Below the pieces are notes generated by a model that made no database searches, had not been told where the DNA came from, and saw nothing but the letters and a program-made list of their open reading frames with translations. Of a stretch of DNA of 64,000 nt, positions 20,636 to 30,608 are shown one piece after another (positions within the stretch are counted from its first letter, which is position 1; each line of letters opens with the position of its first letter). The DNA lies in the NCBI GenBank assembly GCA_022701365.1, contig JAKUHH010000027.1:62001-126000 (forward strand), given 5' to 3'. Origin of the DNA: Mycocentrospora acerina. Lineage: Eukaryota; Ascomycota; Dothideomycetes; Pleosporales. The position numbers were made by a program, and so were the translations under genes.

Positions 20636-23535
20636 GTCTTCGTCACTGCCAACAGAGATTGACTAGTGATGGACGAGGTTGTGTGGCGGCGTTGAGTATA
20701 AACCAGCGATTAGTAAAACAGCGTGATCGCGGGCACTGGCGCGCCCAACTAGCGTGATCCCAACGACGCGCGACGCGCTCGTGTCAGTCAACTCAACTCC
20801 TCACCACAACCACCCCGACGTCTCAACACCACTCAGCGTTCGTGTCTGCTCGATCCGCTACGCTTATCTATTTTCATCTCTACCTGATTTGCGGACTTGA
20901 TTCTCCATCGACGACCTCTGACCATGTCCATCACGGCGGGAAGGTCGTGCAACACTCTACTCCGACTCCGATTCTTCTCTCGCTTCTCAGCAAGCTTTCG
21001 CTGCATGTCGCTTTCCCCACAGTTACCGATGTCTGTCTTCCATCTGGAATGCGGCTCGTCCGCGCCTCGTGTGCTTTTGTACAGTTAACACACACCCGAG
21101 CCTCTTAGCATGGTCTCAATGGGTCGTTTGCATGTTGGCTCGTGCACTCTAATGGCAACATTGGGGTCGCGCATGAGGGGGGCAGACTTGGATCTTAACC
21201 CTAATCATCTTCTGGTGTTCATCTGGTTCTTTCCAGTTGAAAAGTTTCACGGTCACGTCGCCGACCTTCCGATTAGTCCCGGGCGCTTGCTGGCTTCCTC
21301 TAGGGGTTGCCGCCTTGTGGATGGTGCACGAAAGGAAGAATCGAGGCATGGGAGCGTCAGCTCAAATTGGAGTGTCATGTGCCTGTAGGGGCGTTAAAGT
21401 TCTCATACGAGGACCACGTCGACACTTTCATCCGTGCAACAGACTCTGGTTCCCACGAATAGCTCAACGGTGGTCACGATGATGCAATGAGAAGAGATCT
21501 GGAGAGCGATGTCGGGCGCCTCAATCGAGGTTTGTCTTTGAGGTCTTAGATGCTGTTGACACTTGTATTACTCGTTTTTGGATGTCGTACGGGAGTTGCC
21601 ACGCCGGGTGCCGACACCAAACGCTACTCCATTGAACGCCTTGATCCTGCTGCACTAGTTGAGGAAGAGCACGGTTTTGATCTCTGATCTAGCCTCACGT
21701 ACAGACGCAACAACTTGTTCGGCTTCGGCTGGCGCGAGATCCACTCGTCGGAAAGGCGAAAGCCTAGCGAGGTCTTTATGCGTCTCAAGTTGTTGTTGTC
21801 TTCCACGGCGGACTGTCACGCTCCTGATCCAAAACTCTGCAAGTCACTCAAGGAACGTCTTTTGGGTATTTGTTTGTTGGACCCGGTAAGCAGCGTCAGT
21901 ACCAAACGACTACTTTCTCGAAAGAATATTTGCGTCAACGACAAAGACCTCGTACATCACTCCAACATGAACGGAAGTTCTCACCAAATCTCCAATCCCA
22001 TGCACCTTCAACGACACCACAGAGCCTTTGTCATGATGTTCATCTTCAGACACTAGTCGCCTCATGCGATATTTGACCAGTCGTGTTAGTCGCCAACATG
22101 TACGTTCAGCGTACATTTGTATTGGTGAGCGTTTACCCCTCCGTTTGAGCAGTTTTCATGACTGTTGCGAGCGACAATGCGGCTTTTGAGGATGTCCTTT
22201 GTCCGTATCTCATGTCCTCCACCACTCACTTGGTTGGAGAGAAATCAAAGACAAGTCTCTGAAAGCCATGCCAACTACATACGGAGAGAAGCGTCTTGGC
22301 TTGACAACCCAAGACGATGGAGTCGAGAGGAAAAGGATGTGCGATATTCTGTTGTGAGAGCTAGGAGTTTGCTGGTGGTGAGTCTTGTTCTGCGAAAACG
22401 ATGGTTATGATGACATAGACAGCGTGTTTGGGCGATAAGGACACGGCTCTGAATTTCTTCCGAATCGCCACATCTTTTGCTCGTTTCAAGTCTGGTCAGC
22501 GTCATATGGTGTTCTGGACAATGACTCTCGTGTTGAGGGTACGCTGAATTAAGGGTTACAGTTGGCCAGCTTTGGCAGTTCCGACGAAAGCATCGCCAGG
22601 CAGTAGAGACATGTCGCGCACAGATGTCAAAGGTGGGACCTCTCAAGAGTGAGGCTCAAGGTTTAGGCCTGTCCATTGATGACGTCTGCGATTGCTCAAA
22701 GGCGTGTTGGTGCTGTTCGCTTGGGAATGCTTGCTGGCCAGTTCCTTGTTCAATGCCCTTCAGTTGAAGTCTGGGATACTATAGCGCGTGGCTTTGAACT
22801 GAGATTGTTGCGACAGCTGTTGGCGAAGAGGAGGGGGTCCGTGGTGTGTGGCGCTCGGGAGTGGCGTAACGGCCGTCTTTCGAGACGGTCCCGTGTTTTT
22901 TTATAAGTCGCCTCCCTCTTTCTGATGAGCAGGTACTATGCTAATAGCGACAGGCGAACCATCTTGTCTCGTTATGGTTAGCCTCAAGCATACTGCATAC
23001 CAAGTTGGAACCTTGTAGTGCTGTCGATATGGAACATGATGAAATCAGGAGACACTGGATATGATAGTACAGAGACAGAAAACAGACTTGGAACCCTCAC
23101 GAAGAAGTCCAAGATGGAAATCGAAGTATCTAGTTGCTAGTCCAACTTTTACAATAAATCCGGTCATAACAGGACATGCGATTTCTGATTTCCCCATCAT
23201 CTCACACATGCATCATTTTGTTTTTGCGTAACACTTCTTTTTACCGTTAAATGAATTGACCTCAAGCCATTTGACGCACCCCAAGCCCTAACTTATCTGC
23301 TGCCACCTGAGAAAATGCACTGTCCTTCTAGCGCAGAGCCCTCGGCTCATAGGGCAAATAAATAGACAGAAGTAATTTAATGTGCCTTTGCAAGCGAACG
23401 AAGAACGAACAGTGACATCATGGCATCCCAATTTGAATTCATCCGCTACACCACCACCGGCATATCATGTTGAACTCCAAATCTCCCGCCTCCAACTCTG
23501 AACGATAAGAAAAGTCTCATCTCAAAGCGAAGAAA
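20636..23535. other. 2.9-kb stretch without a supported gene
   Basis: Only short overlapping ORFs occur. The first 250 bp after the RTP1 start are CT/CA-rich like a leader. Around 21580-21880 a plus-strand reading (through FGFGWREIHSSERRKPSEVFM) looks mildly coding but is broken by stops and matches nothing I know. The right end, about 23100-23500, is more AT-rich. It may contain a decayed gene. Confidence 0.45.
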
Positions 23536-24247
23536 ATGAATATCCTCCCTATCGCAGGCAAGGGCGGTAAAGAAACCCGCGCACAACGCCTAGAAGATGC
23601 ATTCGAAAAGCGCCCCGACCTCGTAGCACGAACGCAAAACCCCGACCCATCCCAAAACAGCTCTTACGGCGTTAACTACAAGCCATATCCCGACGAATCC
23701 ATATCGCTAAAGCCAGAAAGGAAAAACATTGCACAGGCGACTTTCAATTTATACTCGGACAGTGCGAGCAAGGAAGACATGATGGTTTATGCGCAAGAGG
23801 CGATATACAATGATCCCTAGAGTTATTTCGACGCTCGGTACAAGATTCCAGGGCAGTGTTATAGTGGGTAGCTTTCCTCTCCAGCCTTGCGTCTCAAATT
23901 CACGCCGGATTTTCACTGCGGCGGTAGACTCAAATGCTGATGAACAAATTATACAGGAATCTCTTAAATCATGAAGTCATCCAGGACAACCAGGGCACTG
24001 GTTGTATTGTCTGGGTCTGATGAGATTATTTTCAAGTTGCAGCATGAATGCACGCCGTTGCCCATGCTGACTCCTGCAAAGATGAACAGCTTGGTTGCGC
24101 TGACTCTCGACGAGGAGGGGAAAGGGAGGTATCACACGGATATGCGGAATGAAAAGGACTATAGCCAAGCGGGTGTTTAAAAAAATCTCAAAGGATTTAA
24201 ATGGGGATCATCTGAGCAAGATTACTCAGCTACCAAATGATTTGTAG
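23536..24247 (+). pseudogene. broken gene of a fungal NTF2/SnoaL-like hypothetical family
   Basis: The first ORF, 23536-23820 (94 aa, MNILPIAGKGGKETRAQRLE...), ends EAIYNDP-stop. Directly after the TAG the same frame continues SYFDARYKIPGQ, and the later plus-strand segment at about 24020-24180 reads IIFKLQHE, MNSLVALTLDEEGKG and HTDMRNEKDYSQAG. I recognise these as consecutive pieces of one fungal family of about 200 aa (pattern AIYDDPW-Y-RYKIAGQW ... NEKDYSHDG-KTLNGDKLTKI). The TAG stands where that family has a Trp codon, so a single G-to-A change (TGG to TAG) explains it. Near 24180 a one-base loss is needed to continue into KISKDLNGDHLSKITQLPND, ending at the TAG at 24245. Two independent lesions on a recognisable coding track argue for a pseudogene. 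Family identity is from memory and its function is unknown. Confidence 0.68.
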
Positions 24248-24782
24248 GCAGTTGATGGCCATGGTTTTATTAATATTTCTAGCATAGGCCAGACGTTTCT
24301 GAACGTTTTTTTTTAAAAAGAAATCGTAACAACCAAAAGTTTATGCAACTCCATCAGGAGATGACTCAAAGTTCATCGTCCGTTTCTCCCTCTTCATCTT
24401 CTTCTGTTCCTGCAAAAGCTTCATCATCTGTTTCTCCTTCTGCGTCTTCATCTGTCCCTGCAAAGGTCTCATCGTCTGTCTCTCCCTCTGCGTCCATATC
24501 TGTTCCTTCAACCAAATCGTCGTCCGGTTCTCCTGATTTCTCTTCCAACAACTCTCCCAAAGTGCCGTTGTGTGTCTCTCCTATCGGATTGCCCATGTCT
24601 GTATAAACATCGCTTCTTGCATCCTGTTTATTCTTTATCCTTGTCGGCGTGATGGGTGGCTCTCCTAATGTGCTACATGGCATTTCCGGTGTACTGCTTG
24701 AGAAACCTGGTGTAATGCCTGCTGACTCTTCATGTAGGTGTGTCCAGTCGGTAGAACTAGTGTCGGTTGGTTGATGCGCTTG
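24248..24782. other. intergenic with 48-bp tandem repeat
   Basis: Lies between the pseudogene and the SET-domain gene (whose 3' end faces it). Besides the 48-bp repeat, a minus-strand ORF 24683-24366 codes an acidic chain with EGETDDE-type repeats. It could be a downstream exon of the SET gene, but the GTAAAT donor near 24810 and the ACACTAG acceptor are in incompatible phases, so I do not join them. Confidence 0.45.
24373..24516 (+). repeat. three 48-bp tandem units
   Basis: Units start at 24373, 24421 and 24469. In either strand the 48-bp length keeps frame: plus gives a Ser-rich chain (SSSVSPSASSSVPAK type), minus an acidic Glu/Asp/Thr chain. Divergence among units is mostly third-position-like on the minus reading. 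Confidence 0.9.
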
Positions 24783-25868
24783 CTACGCGCTGTTGTGTGC
24801 GAGATTATTTACCCCTGATTGTAAGGGCTGCCATGCTTCAGCGATGGTCATGGACCGAGGATACCGTCGCGTCTGCAAAGAAGTCATATGTGTTAGGTAC
24901 TGTTCTTCTGTCTCGTGTATTCTTTGCTGTAACACATGTTCATATTGTGCATCCGGTTCGAGCATGGTATGATGCTCTTTCACATGTTCTGGAACTGCTA
25001 CAACGCTGTCGTTTCTTTGAATTCGCCCAGCACATTGACAGTGGGAGCGTCGACATCCAACATTGAGGCCAATGGCATACCGCTGGTCCCAGATGGTCAA
25101 TTCGCTCTGGGCAGGAATATCCTTGATTGCCTCCACAAACAGCCCTCTTGTACTTCCAACTCGACCCCAAGCGAGTGCGCAATTCTCATTGCATGAATGA
25201 CTTAGGAATTTCATGGCGCTGCTCGCTAGGGTGCAATCAAGAACGACCTCATCTGGAGCCTCGGGGTGAAATTTTGCCCAGTCCCGACTTCCCACAACCC
25301 ACTTCCAAGCGTCGAGATCTACTCTCTTCAAATTGACAAGTGCCGCTGGGCGGAGTCTTCCAGTAATTTCTCCAATAACTTGCCCTTTTCGAATAGGCTC
25401 GTAAGTAAACAGGCTTGCGTACGGTTTATCTCCAACGTGGACAGAAACAGTATCGATGTAAAGAATGGCCCGTTCCTCCAGGGTCAGACCCTTGTGAGGC
25501 TGATTCATTTGCATGTTGCTGATATGTGTATGTTCCAATATCGAAGTCAAGACGTAGTTGTTGTAGAGCCTCCAGTCGTCAATAAGGCATGTGCACAATG
25601 CGTGCGCCTTGCAGACTAAGCAGATACTGTATTCGGGATTATGTTCTTTTACAAGCGGTTCGATGTCAATTGGTGGCCAGGGAGTACCCGCAATCGCAGG
25701 TGGACATGAAGTGAATTGCCATTCGAACAAGTCAAAAGTATTGTGCTGTTGTCTGACTGCGTGGACTCCAGTTGGGATATACTGTTGGCCCCACATATTC
25801 GATCTTGCACGATTACTGACTGGTCGGCGTGAGGTGACATCGTAAAAATAGAATCCAACCGCTGCCAT
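24783..25868 (-). CDS. SET-domain protein (putative lysine methyltransferase)
   Basis: Single-exon ORF of 361 aa from the ATG at 25868. The SET fold is visible from about residue 145: DKPYASLFTYEPIRKGQVIGEITGRL (the GxG-type start is degenerate), ASSAMKFLSHSCNENCALAWGRV with the FxxHSCxxNC signature that forms the SAM pocket, GLFVEAIKDIPAQSELTIWD and the catalytic-type Tyr in QRYAIG. A post-SET-like cysteine cluster follows (NVGCRRSHCQCAG). The N-terminal 140 residues contain CLVCKAHALCTCL, a possible extra metal site. SAM-dependent methylation of histone or other protein is inferred from the fold. It sits alone in an accessory region. Such short SET proteins are variable in number among ascomycetes. 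The C-terminus may extend through an unidentified downstream exon. Confidence 0.82.
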   Translation of the reverse strand: MAAVGFYFYDVTSRRPVSNRARSNMWGQQYIPTGVHAVRQQHNTFDLFEWQFTSCPPAIAGTPWPPIDIEPLVKEHNPEYSICLVCKAHALCTCLIDDWRLYNNYVLTSILEHTHISNMQMNQPHKGLTLEERAILYIDTVSVHVGDKPYASLFTYEPIRKGQVIGEITGRLRPAALVNLKRVDLDAWKWVVGSRDWAKFHPEAPDEVVLDCTLASSAMKFLSHSCNENCALAWGRVGSTRGLFVEAIKDIPAQSELTIWDQRYAIGLNVGCRRSHCQCAGRIQRNDSVVAVPEHVKEHHTMLEPDAQYEHVLQQRIHETEEQYLTHMTSLQTRRYPRSMTIAEAWQPLQSGVNNLAHNSA

Positions 25869-26847
25869 AGCTCACGTGAAGACTACCGAATTTGCAGCGT
25901 AACTATGATGTATGGGCCAAGATTGGATGAGTATGAAGACATAGCAACAACTATAGAAGCGAGAATTCCCATATGCTGTGATGTTGTTTTGAACATTTCG
26001 GGTAGCTAGTAAAGCGGCGGAAGTAACCACTCGGACGTGAAAGAAGTAGGCAGTCATGACGAGGTAGTCGCAAAGAAGACTCGCCGGTTTTGTACGAAAT
26101 AGAATCATTAGGACTAAAAATAATAAGAAGCGCAAAAACCTCGATTTCAAAGAACAGCTTGAGCACGGAGTGTGTTGTCTGATGGAGATTTGCTCATTTC
26201 CATGACGGGCGATCTAGATGCGCATTTTGATGTGACGTCAGGAGAGCCAGCACCACGGGATGAGCGATACACCATATGTAGCAAACTGGTTCGGTTTTAG
26301 AAGAGGTCTACAGCTTGCTGGTAGGAGGCGCACCGTATGATAGGAATCCTACACAATGACGCGTTCGTCAGGTGTGAACTTGATACGCCTCGTTTAGTTT
26401 TTCTTGGGCACTTACGAATTGTGACTACAAAACGTACGATCAGCAACGGTTAACACCGTGCTTGTTTGATTGAGAAGTAATGAGCTCAGACTAGTAAACT
26501 CTTGGCCATCGCTTACTCCGTGGTGTCTCTTGTATGAGAGACTGGTCTTTCGGGTAGTTGGTATTTGCTTTTCCCCATCCTGATTGGTCTGGATTGCGAC
26601 CAGGAGCTATTTTGTAGATGTGGCGTCTGGAGTTGAATCTTGAGGCAGCTGATGATACGAATCAGCTGTAATTCAAGGCTGGGCTGAGCCGTAAGTGACA
26701 GATTAATAGAAATGTTCACTGGAGAGGTGTGAATACAAATAGTCATGTATCTGGCAGTTGCATTCGTCAGAGCCAACAACCACATCGCTTCACACTCTTT
26801 ACTCAGTCACTCATTTTGTACCCAATTCCTCTCTTTATCGACCCAGC
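25869..26847. other. intergenic, no gene seen
   Basis: About 980 bp between the SET-domain start (minus) and the repeat-protein start (plus). It must hold both promoters. Two minus-strand ORFs of 71-92 codons at 25872-26166 have hydrophobic runs but no recognisable family. A CA/CT-rich leader precedes the ATG at 26848. Confidence 0.45.
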
Positions 26848-27984
26848 ATGCGCCTTTCATTCATTTCCGCCTCATTGGTAGGCTTTGCCATTTCAACCGA
26901 AGCCGCCATTCTCTCAAATGGCAATCACAATAGCAACAACAACGTAAATAATAACGTTAATATCAACAACAACGTGAATAATAACATCAACAACAACGAC
27001 AACAATATCAACAATTTGAACGCCAACATCAACACCAATAGTGCTAGCTCTACAACTTCTAGGCTACCCCCTACCGAAGCTATCCCCACACTTCTTCCCA
27101 CTGAAGTAGCTCCTTCACCTTCTACGGAAGCCATTCCTACGCTACTCGCTATCGAATTTATTCCTACCTCGGTTGTTCCGTCCAGCTCGGAGGTCATTCC
27201 CACGCTTCTTCCCACCGAAGTCATACCTACGCTTCTTCCCACCGAAGTCATACCTACGCTTCTTCCCACCGAAGTCATACCTACGCTTCTTCCCACTTAC
27301 GTCATCCCTACACTACTTTCCACTGAGGTGATCCCCACATTACTTCCTACAGAGGTTATCCCTGTGCTACTCATCGAAGAGGCTGTCCCTACGTTGGCTC
27401 CTAGCGAGACTATCCTTACACTACTTCCCACTGAAGTTATTTCTACCCTGATAACTCTGTCAGGTTTGGACGCTATTCCAATCAGTACCATCGCTTCAAC
27501 CACTGTTCCTGAATTACTAGTCCCTGCACCTACAGAGCTCATCCTCATCCCTACCGAGCTACCTTCGACAGTTGTCGAGCTTCCCGTATCCAGCATCGTT
27601 GTAATCCCTTCCTCGATTTCTGTACAGCCAGCTCCTCCCTCAATCATCCCTGTTGCACCAAACCCAGCCTGCAATGGCGCCACATGCGGTAACTTTAAAA
27701 GTTGCAACAGCCAATCATGCTTCTGCTTTACCTCAGTAGAAGGACCTGGTTATTGTGTGGAAGACTTTCAATGTTCAAATCCCGGCTGTAATACTAGCGA
27801 AGATTGTGGTAGTGGCTTTATGTGTGCCGTCAATACTTGCTGTGGGTCACAGGGTATCTGCGCGCCATTAGTGTGCAAAAACCCGGAAAGCATATTGATC
27901 CAGATTGCTCGTCGAAATATGGACAGGGCTGTATCAGGATATAACGGAGGCAATACAGCAATTGGAGCGATATTTGACTACTAA
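26848..27984 (+). CDS. secreted repeat protein: poly-Asn tract, nonapeptide repeats, Cys-rich C-terminus
   Basis: Single exon, 378 aa from the ATG at 26848; the in-frame ATG-like start 90 nt upstream would hide the signal peptide. Residues 1-20 are a signal peptide (MRLSFISASLVGFAISTEAA). Residues about 23-60 are Asn-dominated with interspersed Val/Ile (NNN-V-NNN type). Residues about 70-215 are a tandem array of nine-residue units close to VIPTLLPTE, nearly identical at the DNA level in the core. The C-terminal 120 residues are Cys-rich: CNGATCGNFKSCNSQSCFCF, then C-x-C-x-C pairs ending NTCCGSQGICAP, resembling Cys-rich modules in other fungal secreted proteins. Cell-wall or surface location is plausible. 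There is no GPI signal that I can see. The Thr/Ser/Pro content suggests O-glycosylation. Confidence 0.75.
   Translation: MRLSFISASLVGFAISTEAAILSNGNHNSNNNVNNNVNINNNVNNNINNNDNNINNLNANINTNSASSTTSRLPPTEAIPTLLPTEVAPSPSTEAIPTLLAIEFIPTSVVPSSSEVIPTLLPTEVIPTLLPTEVIPTLLPTEVIPTLLPTYVIPTLLSTEVIPTLLPTEVIPVLLIEEAVPTLAPSETILTLLPTEVISTLITLSGLDAIPISTIASTTVPELLVPAPTELILIPTELPSTVVELPVSSIVVIPSSISVQPAPPSIIPVAPNPACNGATCGNFKSCNSQSCFCFTSVEGPGYCVEDFQCSNPGCNTSEDCGSGFMCAVNTCCGSQGICAPLVCKNPESILIQIARRNMDRAVSGYNGGNTAIGAIFDY
27193..27381 (+). repeat. 27-bp coding minisatellite
   Basis: Seven 27-bp units starting at 27193, each coding a VIPTLLPTE-like nonapeptide. Units two to four are almost identical, the flanking ones progressively diverged, as expected from unequal crossing-over in the core. 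Confidence 0.92.
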
Positions 27985-28996
27985 GTAGAGAGAGAAGAGA
28001 GGGAAAAAGCGTCTCGGTTAGAGGTGTCGAGTGCGCCCTTACAGGGCCTGCTCTCGATTTCTTTGTAATAGTTCATTGTGTCGTCCATTTTTTATTGTAC
28101 AATTTTTTTCATGTTTCAATTACGCAATAATACGGCTCGTTTCATCTCGAAAATTCTTTCTAAATCCTTGATAGAAACTCAACTGCAATTTTCTCTCTTT
28201 GAAAGAAACGGCATCTTCCACTTCTGCTGCTGATTTGATACAATCACTCAACACTGACGACAGGGAATATCCGCAGCTCACAGTTAGCGCGATCATTGCT
28301 CTAATGATTGAACTCCCTCATTCAGAAGGTCCATGCGAACACCTCGACCCAATTTTTAATCTGAGATGCTCTATGTCAGCCATCATCAGTCGAGGTTCAC
28401 GTGACAACACCAACAATCTCAAACATAGCAACCCCCTTTTCTCGGCAGATAGGATATCCTTCACCCTGACAGGCCCAAATGAGTGATTTTAGGAGAACCA
28501 GCGATAGTGTTTAACCAACTCGACCAATAGGAGCCCATTGCGCACGGGATCCTAAAGCGCAAAACATACGGGAAATCATAGTGCGGAATGCTAATTCCGC
28601 GGCTACATACTACAGTGTACAAAAATCTAGCTGATAGTGGACTAGGGGGGAGGTAGGCCAAGACCTCCGACCTGCCGAGACTACTCTTTAACTCTAGCAT
28701 CGCCCGCGAGGAATCCATGCGGAATGTGCGGCTTCTAGTTACGGGTGCTTAGAACTGCCGGACTGGGGTTGAGGGGTTGACGAGGCTGGTTGGAAACGGG
28801 CCGATGAAGCGATTCGCGCTAACTGGGTGGGTGCACATACCAGAAGCGGTAGGTAGAGTATAGTCTACGTCGGGAGATTGATACTTTGATTTTTTGGTCA
28901 AGACGATGGGCTGACTGGGTATAAGAAGTTGGCAATGGGCTCTCATCCAGAGAATATCGCCAGTCAAGGGCTCTGCTTCGTCTCCTCCCGCCCAGC
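27985..28996. other. intergenic, no gene seen
   Basis: A 1-kb spacer. A plus-strand ORF of 95 codons (28199-28486) is unrecognisable. A TATA-like GTATAAGA at about 28919-28926 sits about 75 nt before the lipase ATG. Confidence 0.5.
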
Positions 28997-30361
28997 ATGA
29001 AGTTCCAACCAGCAACTCTGCTATTCCTCTCTGCCTCTCTAGGTTTCGCCCAAGAAGCCTGCGATGCAGCCTGCCAGGAAGCCGTCACCTTGGCCCAGAC
29101 CATCGAGGCCTCCTCCTGGGTCAACAAGAACGTGACACTGGAGGAATTCTACAGCACGCCCGCCAACACCTCATCCGCCGTCCCAGGAGCCCTCCTCCGC
29201 TGGCAAGACATCTCCCGCGAGACAGTCAACAAAAACTTCACACCCCCCTCTGGCACCTCGCTCTCCCGCTTCCTCTACATGACCGAGGACATTGATCGCC
29301 GCCCCATCCCCGCAAGCGCCTTTGTGCTGCTCCCCTACATCAACCCCCAGCCAGGAAAACCCCTTCGAACCGTCGTCTGGACCCACGGCACCGCCGGACG
29401 GATCCGCAACTGCGCCCCCTCCAACCACAAGGACCTCTACTACGAATGGGCGGGGCCATACGCCCTCGCCAGCGCGGGCTACGCCGTCATCGCCCCCGAC
29501 TACGCAGGCCAGGGCTCCGACATCCCGCAGGGCTTCATGTACGAGGCTGGATTCCTGCACGCCGCAGACGTCGCCTTTGGGCTGATTGCAGCGCGCAAGG
29601 CCATCGGCGAGATTCTGTCCAACGAGTGGGTTGTCGTCGGGCACAGCGAGGGGGGCATGACGGCGTGGCGGGTCAACGAACGGCTTGCCATGCCTGGGCA
29701 GGAGGCGCTCCTCAAGGCAGGCAAGTTCCTCGGCGCGGTGGCAAATTCCCCTGCACTGCGCCCGCTCGATCTCATCCCCGAGTCGATTCGCAGGGAAAAG
29801 GGTGGGCCGATTGGCGACGCCGTGTCGGTGCTTTTCCTCCAGTCGCTGGCAGGCCTGTTCCCCAAGGATATCCGCCTTCAGGACTACCTCACCGAGCAGG
29901 TCTTGGGGCGCATCCCGCTGATGGACAAGGGGTGCTTGCTTACGGGGCGGTCGCTCTTCGCGGGCCTCACATCGACCCAGCTGTTCAAGAGCCTGGCCTG
30001 GCTGGAGCACCCGGTTGTGCTGGACTGGCAGAAGCGGTACAACGGCGCGGGGCCGCATGCGCTCGCAGCGCCCATGTTGGTCGTCCAGGGCGTGACGGAC
30101 GATCTTGTTTACGCCAACAACACCGAGTGGGATTTTGACCAGACGTGTGCTTCGTTCCCCAAATCGAATGCTGCGCTGCGCCTGTACCCGGATGCGGACC
30201 ACAATGTTGCTAGCATTGCGACGAATTCCGAGTATCTCAATTGGATCCGGGACCGCTTTGATGGGGTGAAGGTGGCAAAGGGGTGCTCCAAGAAGGTGGT
30301 TGAGACGGTGACGACTAGGTTCAGGGATGTCGGCACCTTTTACTCGGGCATTGGGCCTTGA
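28997..30361 (+). CDS. secreted lipase-type alpha/beta hydrolase
   Basis: Intronless gene of 454 aa with a signal peptide at residues 1-18 (MKFQPATLLFLSASLGFA). The fold is alpha/beta hydrolase of the secretory lipase type (PF03583-like): an oxyanion segment VVWTHGTAG near 127-134, the nucleophile elbow G215-H-S217-E-G in VVVGHSEGGMTAWR, an Asp candidate in VQGVTDDLVY, and a His candidate in YPDADHNVAS. The N-terminal cap carries paired cysteines (ACDAACQE). Secreted triacylglycerol lipases free fatty acids outside the cell. The gene is convergent with the CYP505 gene, ends only 247 bp from it, and its GC-rich codon use differs from the AT-rich spacer on the left. A feruloyl- or other esterase activity cannot be excluded. 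Confidence 0.85.
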   Translation: MKFQPATLLFLSASLGFAQEACDAACQEAVTLAQTIEASSWVNKNVTLEEFYSTPANTSSAVPGALLRWQDISRETVNKNFTPPSGTSLSRFLYMTEDIDRRPIPASAFVLLPYINPQPGKPLRTVVWTHGTAGRIRNCAPSNHKDLYYEWAGPYALASAGYAVIAPDYAGQGSDIPQGFMYEAGFLHAADVAFGLIAARKAIGEILSNEWVVVGHSEGGMTAWRVNERLAMPGQEALLKAGKFLGAVANSPALRPLDLIPESIRREKGGPIGDAVSVLFLQSLAGLFPKDIRLQDYLTEQVLGRIPLMDKGCLLTGRSLFAGLTSTQLFKSLAWLEHPVVLDWQKRYNGAGPHALAAPMLVVQGVTDDLVYANNTEWDFDQTCASFPKSNAALRLYPDADHNVASIATNSEYLNWIRDRFDGVKVAKGCSKKVVETVTTRFRDVGTFYSGIGP

Positions 30362-30608
30362 TGGTAGAGAGAGAGTGTGTGTGTATGTGAGAGAGAATAC
30401 GTCAAGTCACAGTTGGTCGTAGAGAGCAGCAAACATGAATATGTAGTTGTTAAAGAGATGGATAAATATATAATTCACATCTCTCTCCTCACGCAGCACA
30501 TCATCAATCCATGTAATTTTTATTTTTTTCTTTAAAAAACAATTATTCTTATCAAGTTTTTTATTTTCAGCAAAGTCATTACATTACGGATCTTTTCCCA
30601 TCCAAGGT

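Noticed and set aside
21624..22116. Possible gene with FGFGWREIHSSERRK on the plus strand
   Set aside because: Interrupted by stops with no supporting splice sites, and no family recognised.
29171..30202. 343-codon minus-strand ORF opposite the lipase
   Set aside because: Antisense shadow of a GC-rich exon; the plus strand carries signal peptide and GHSEG motif.
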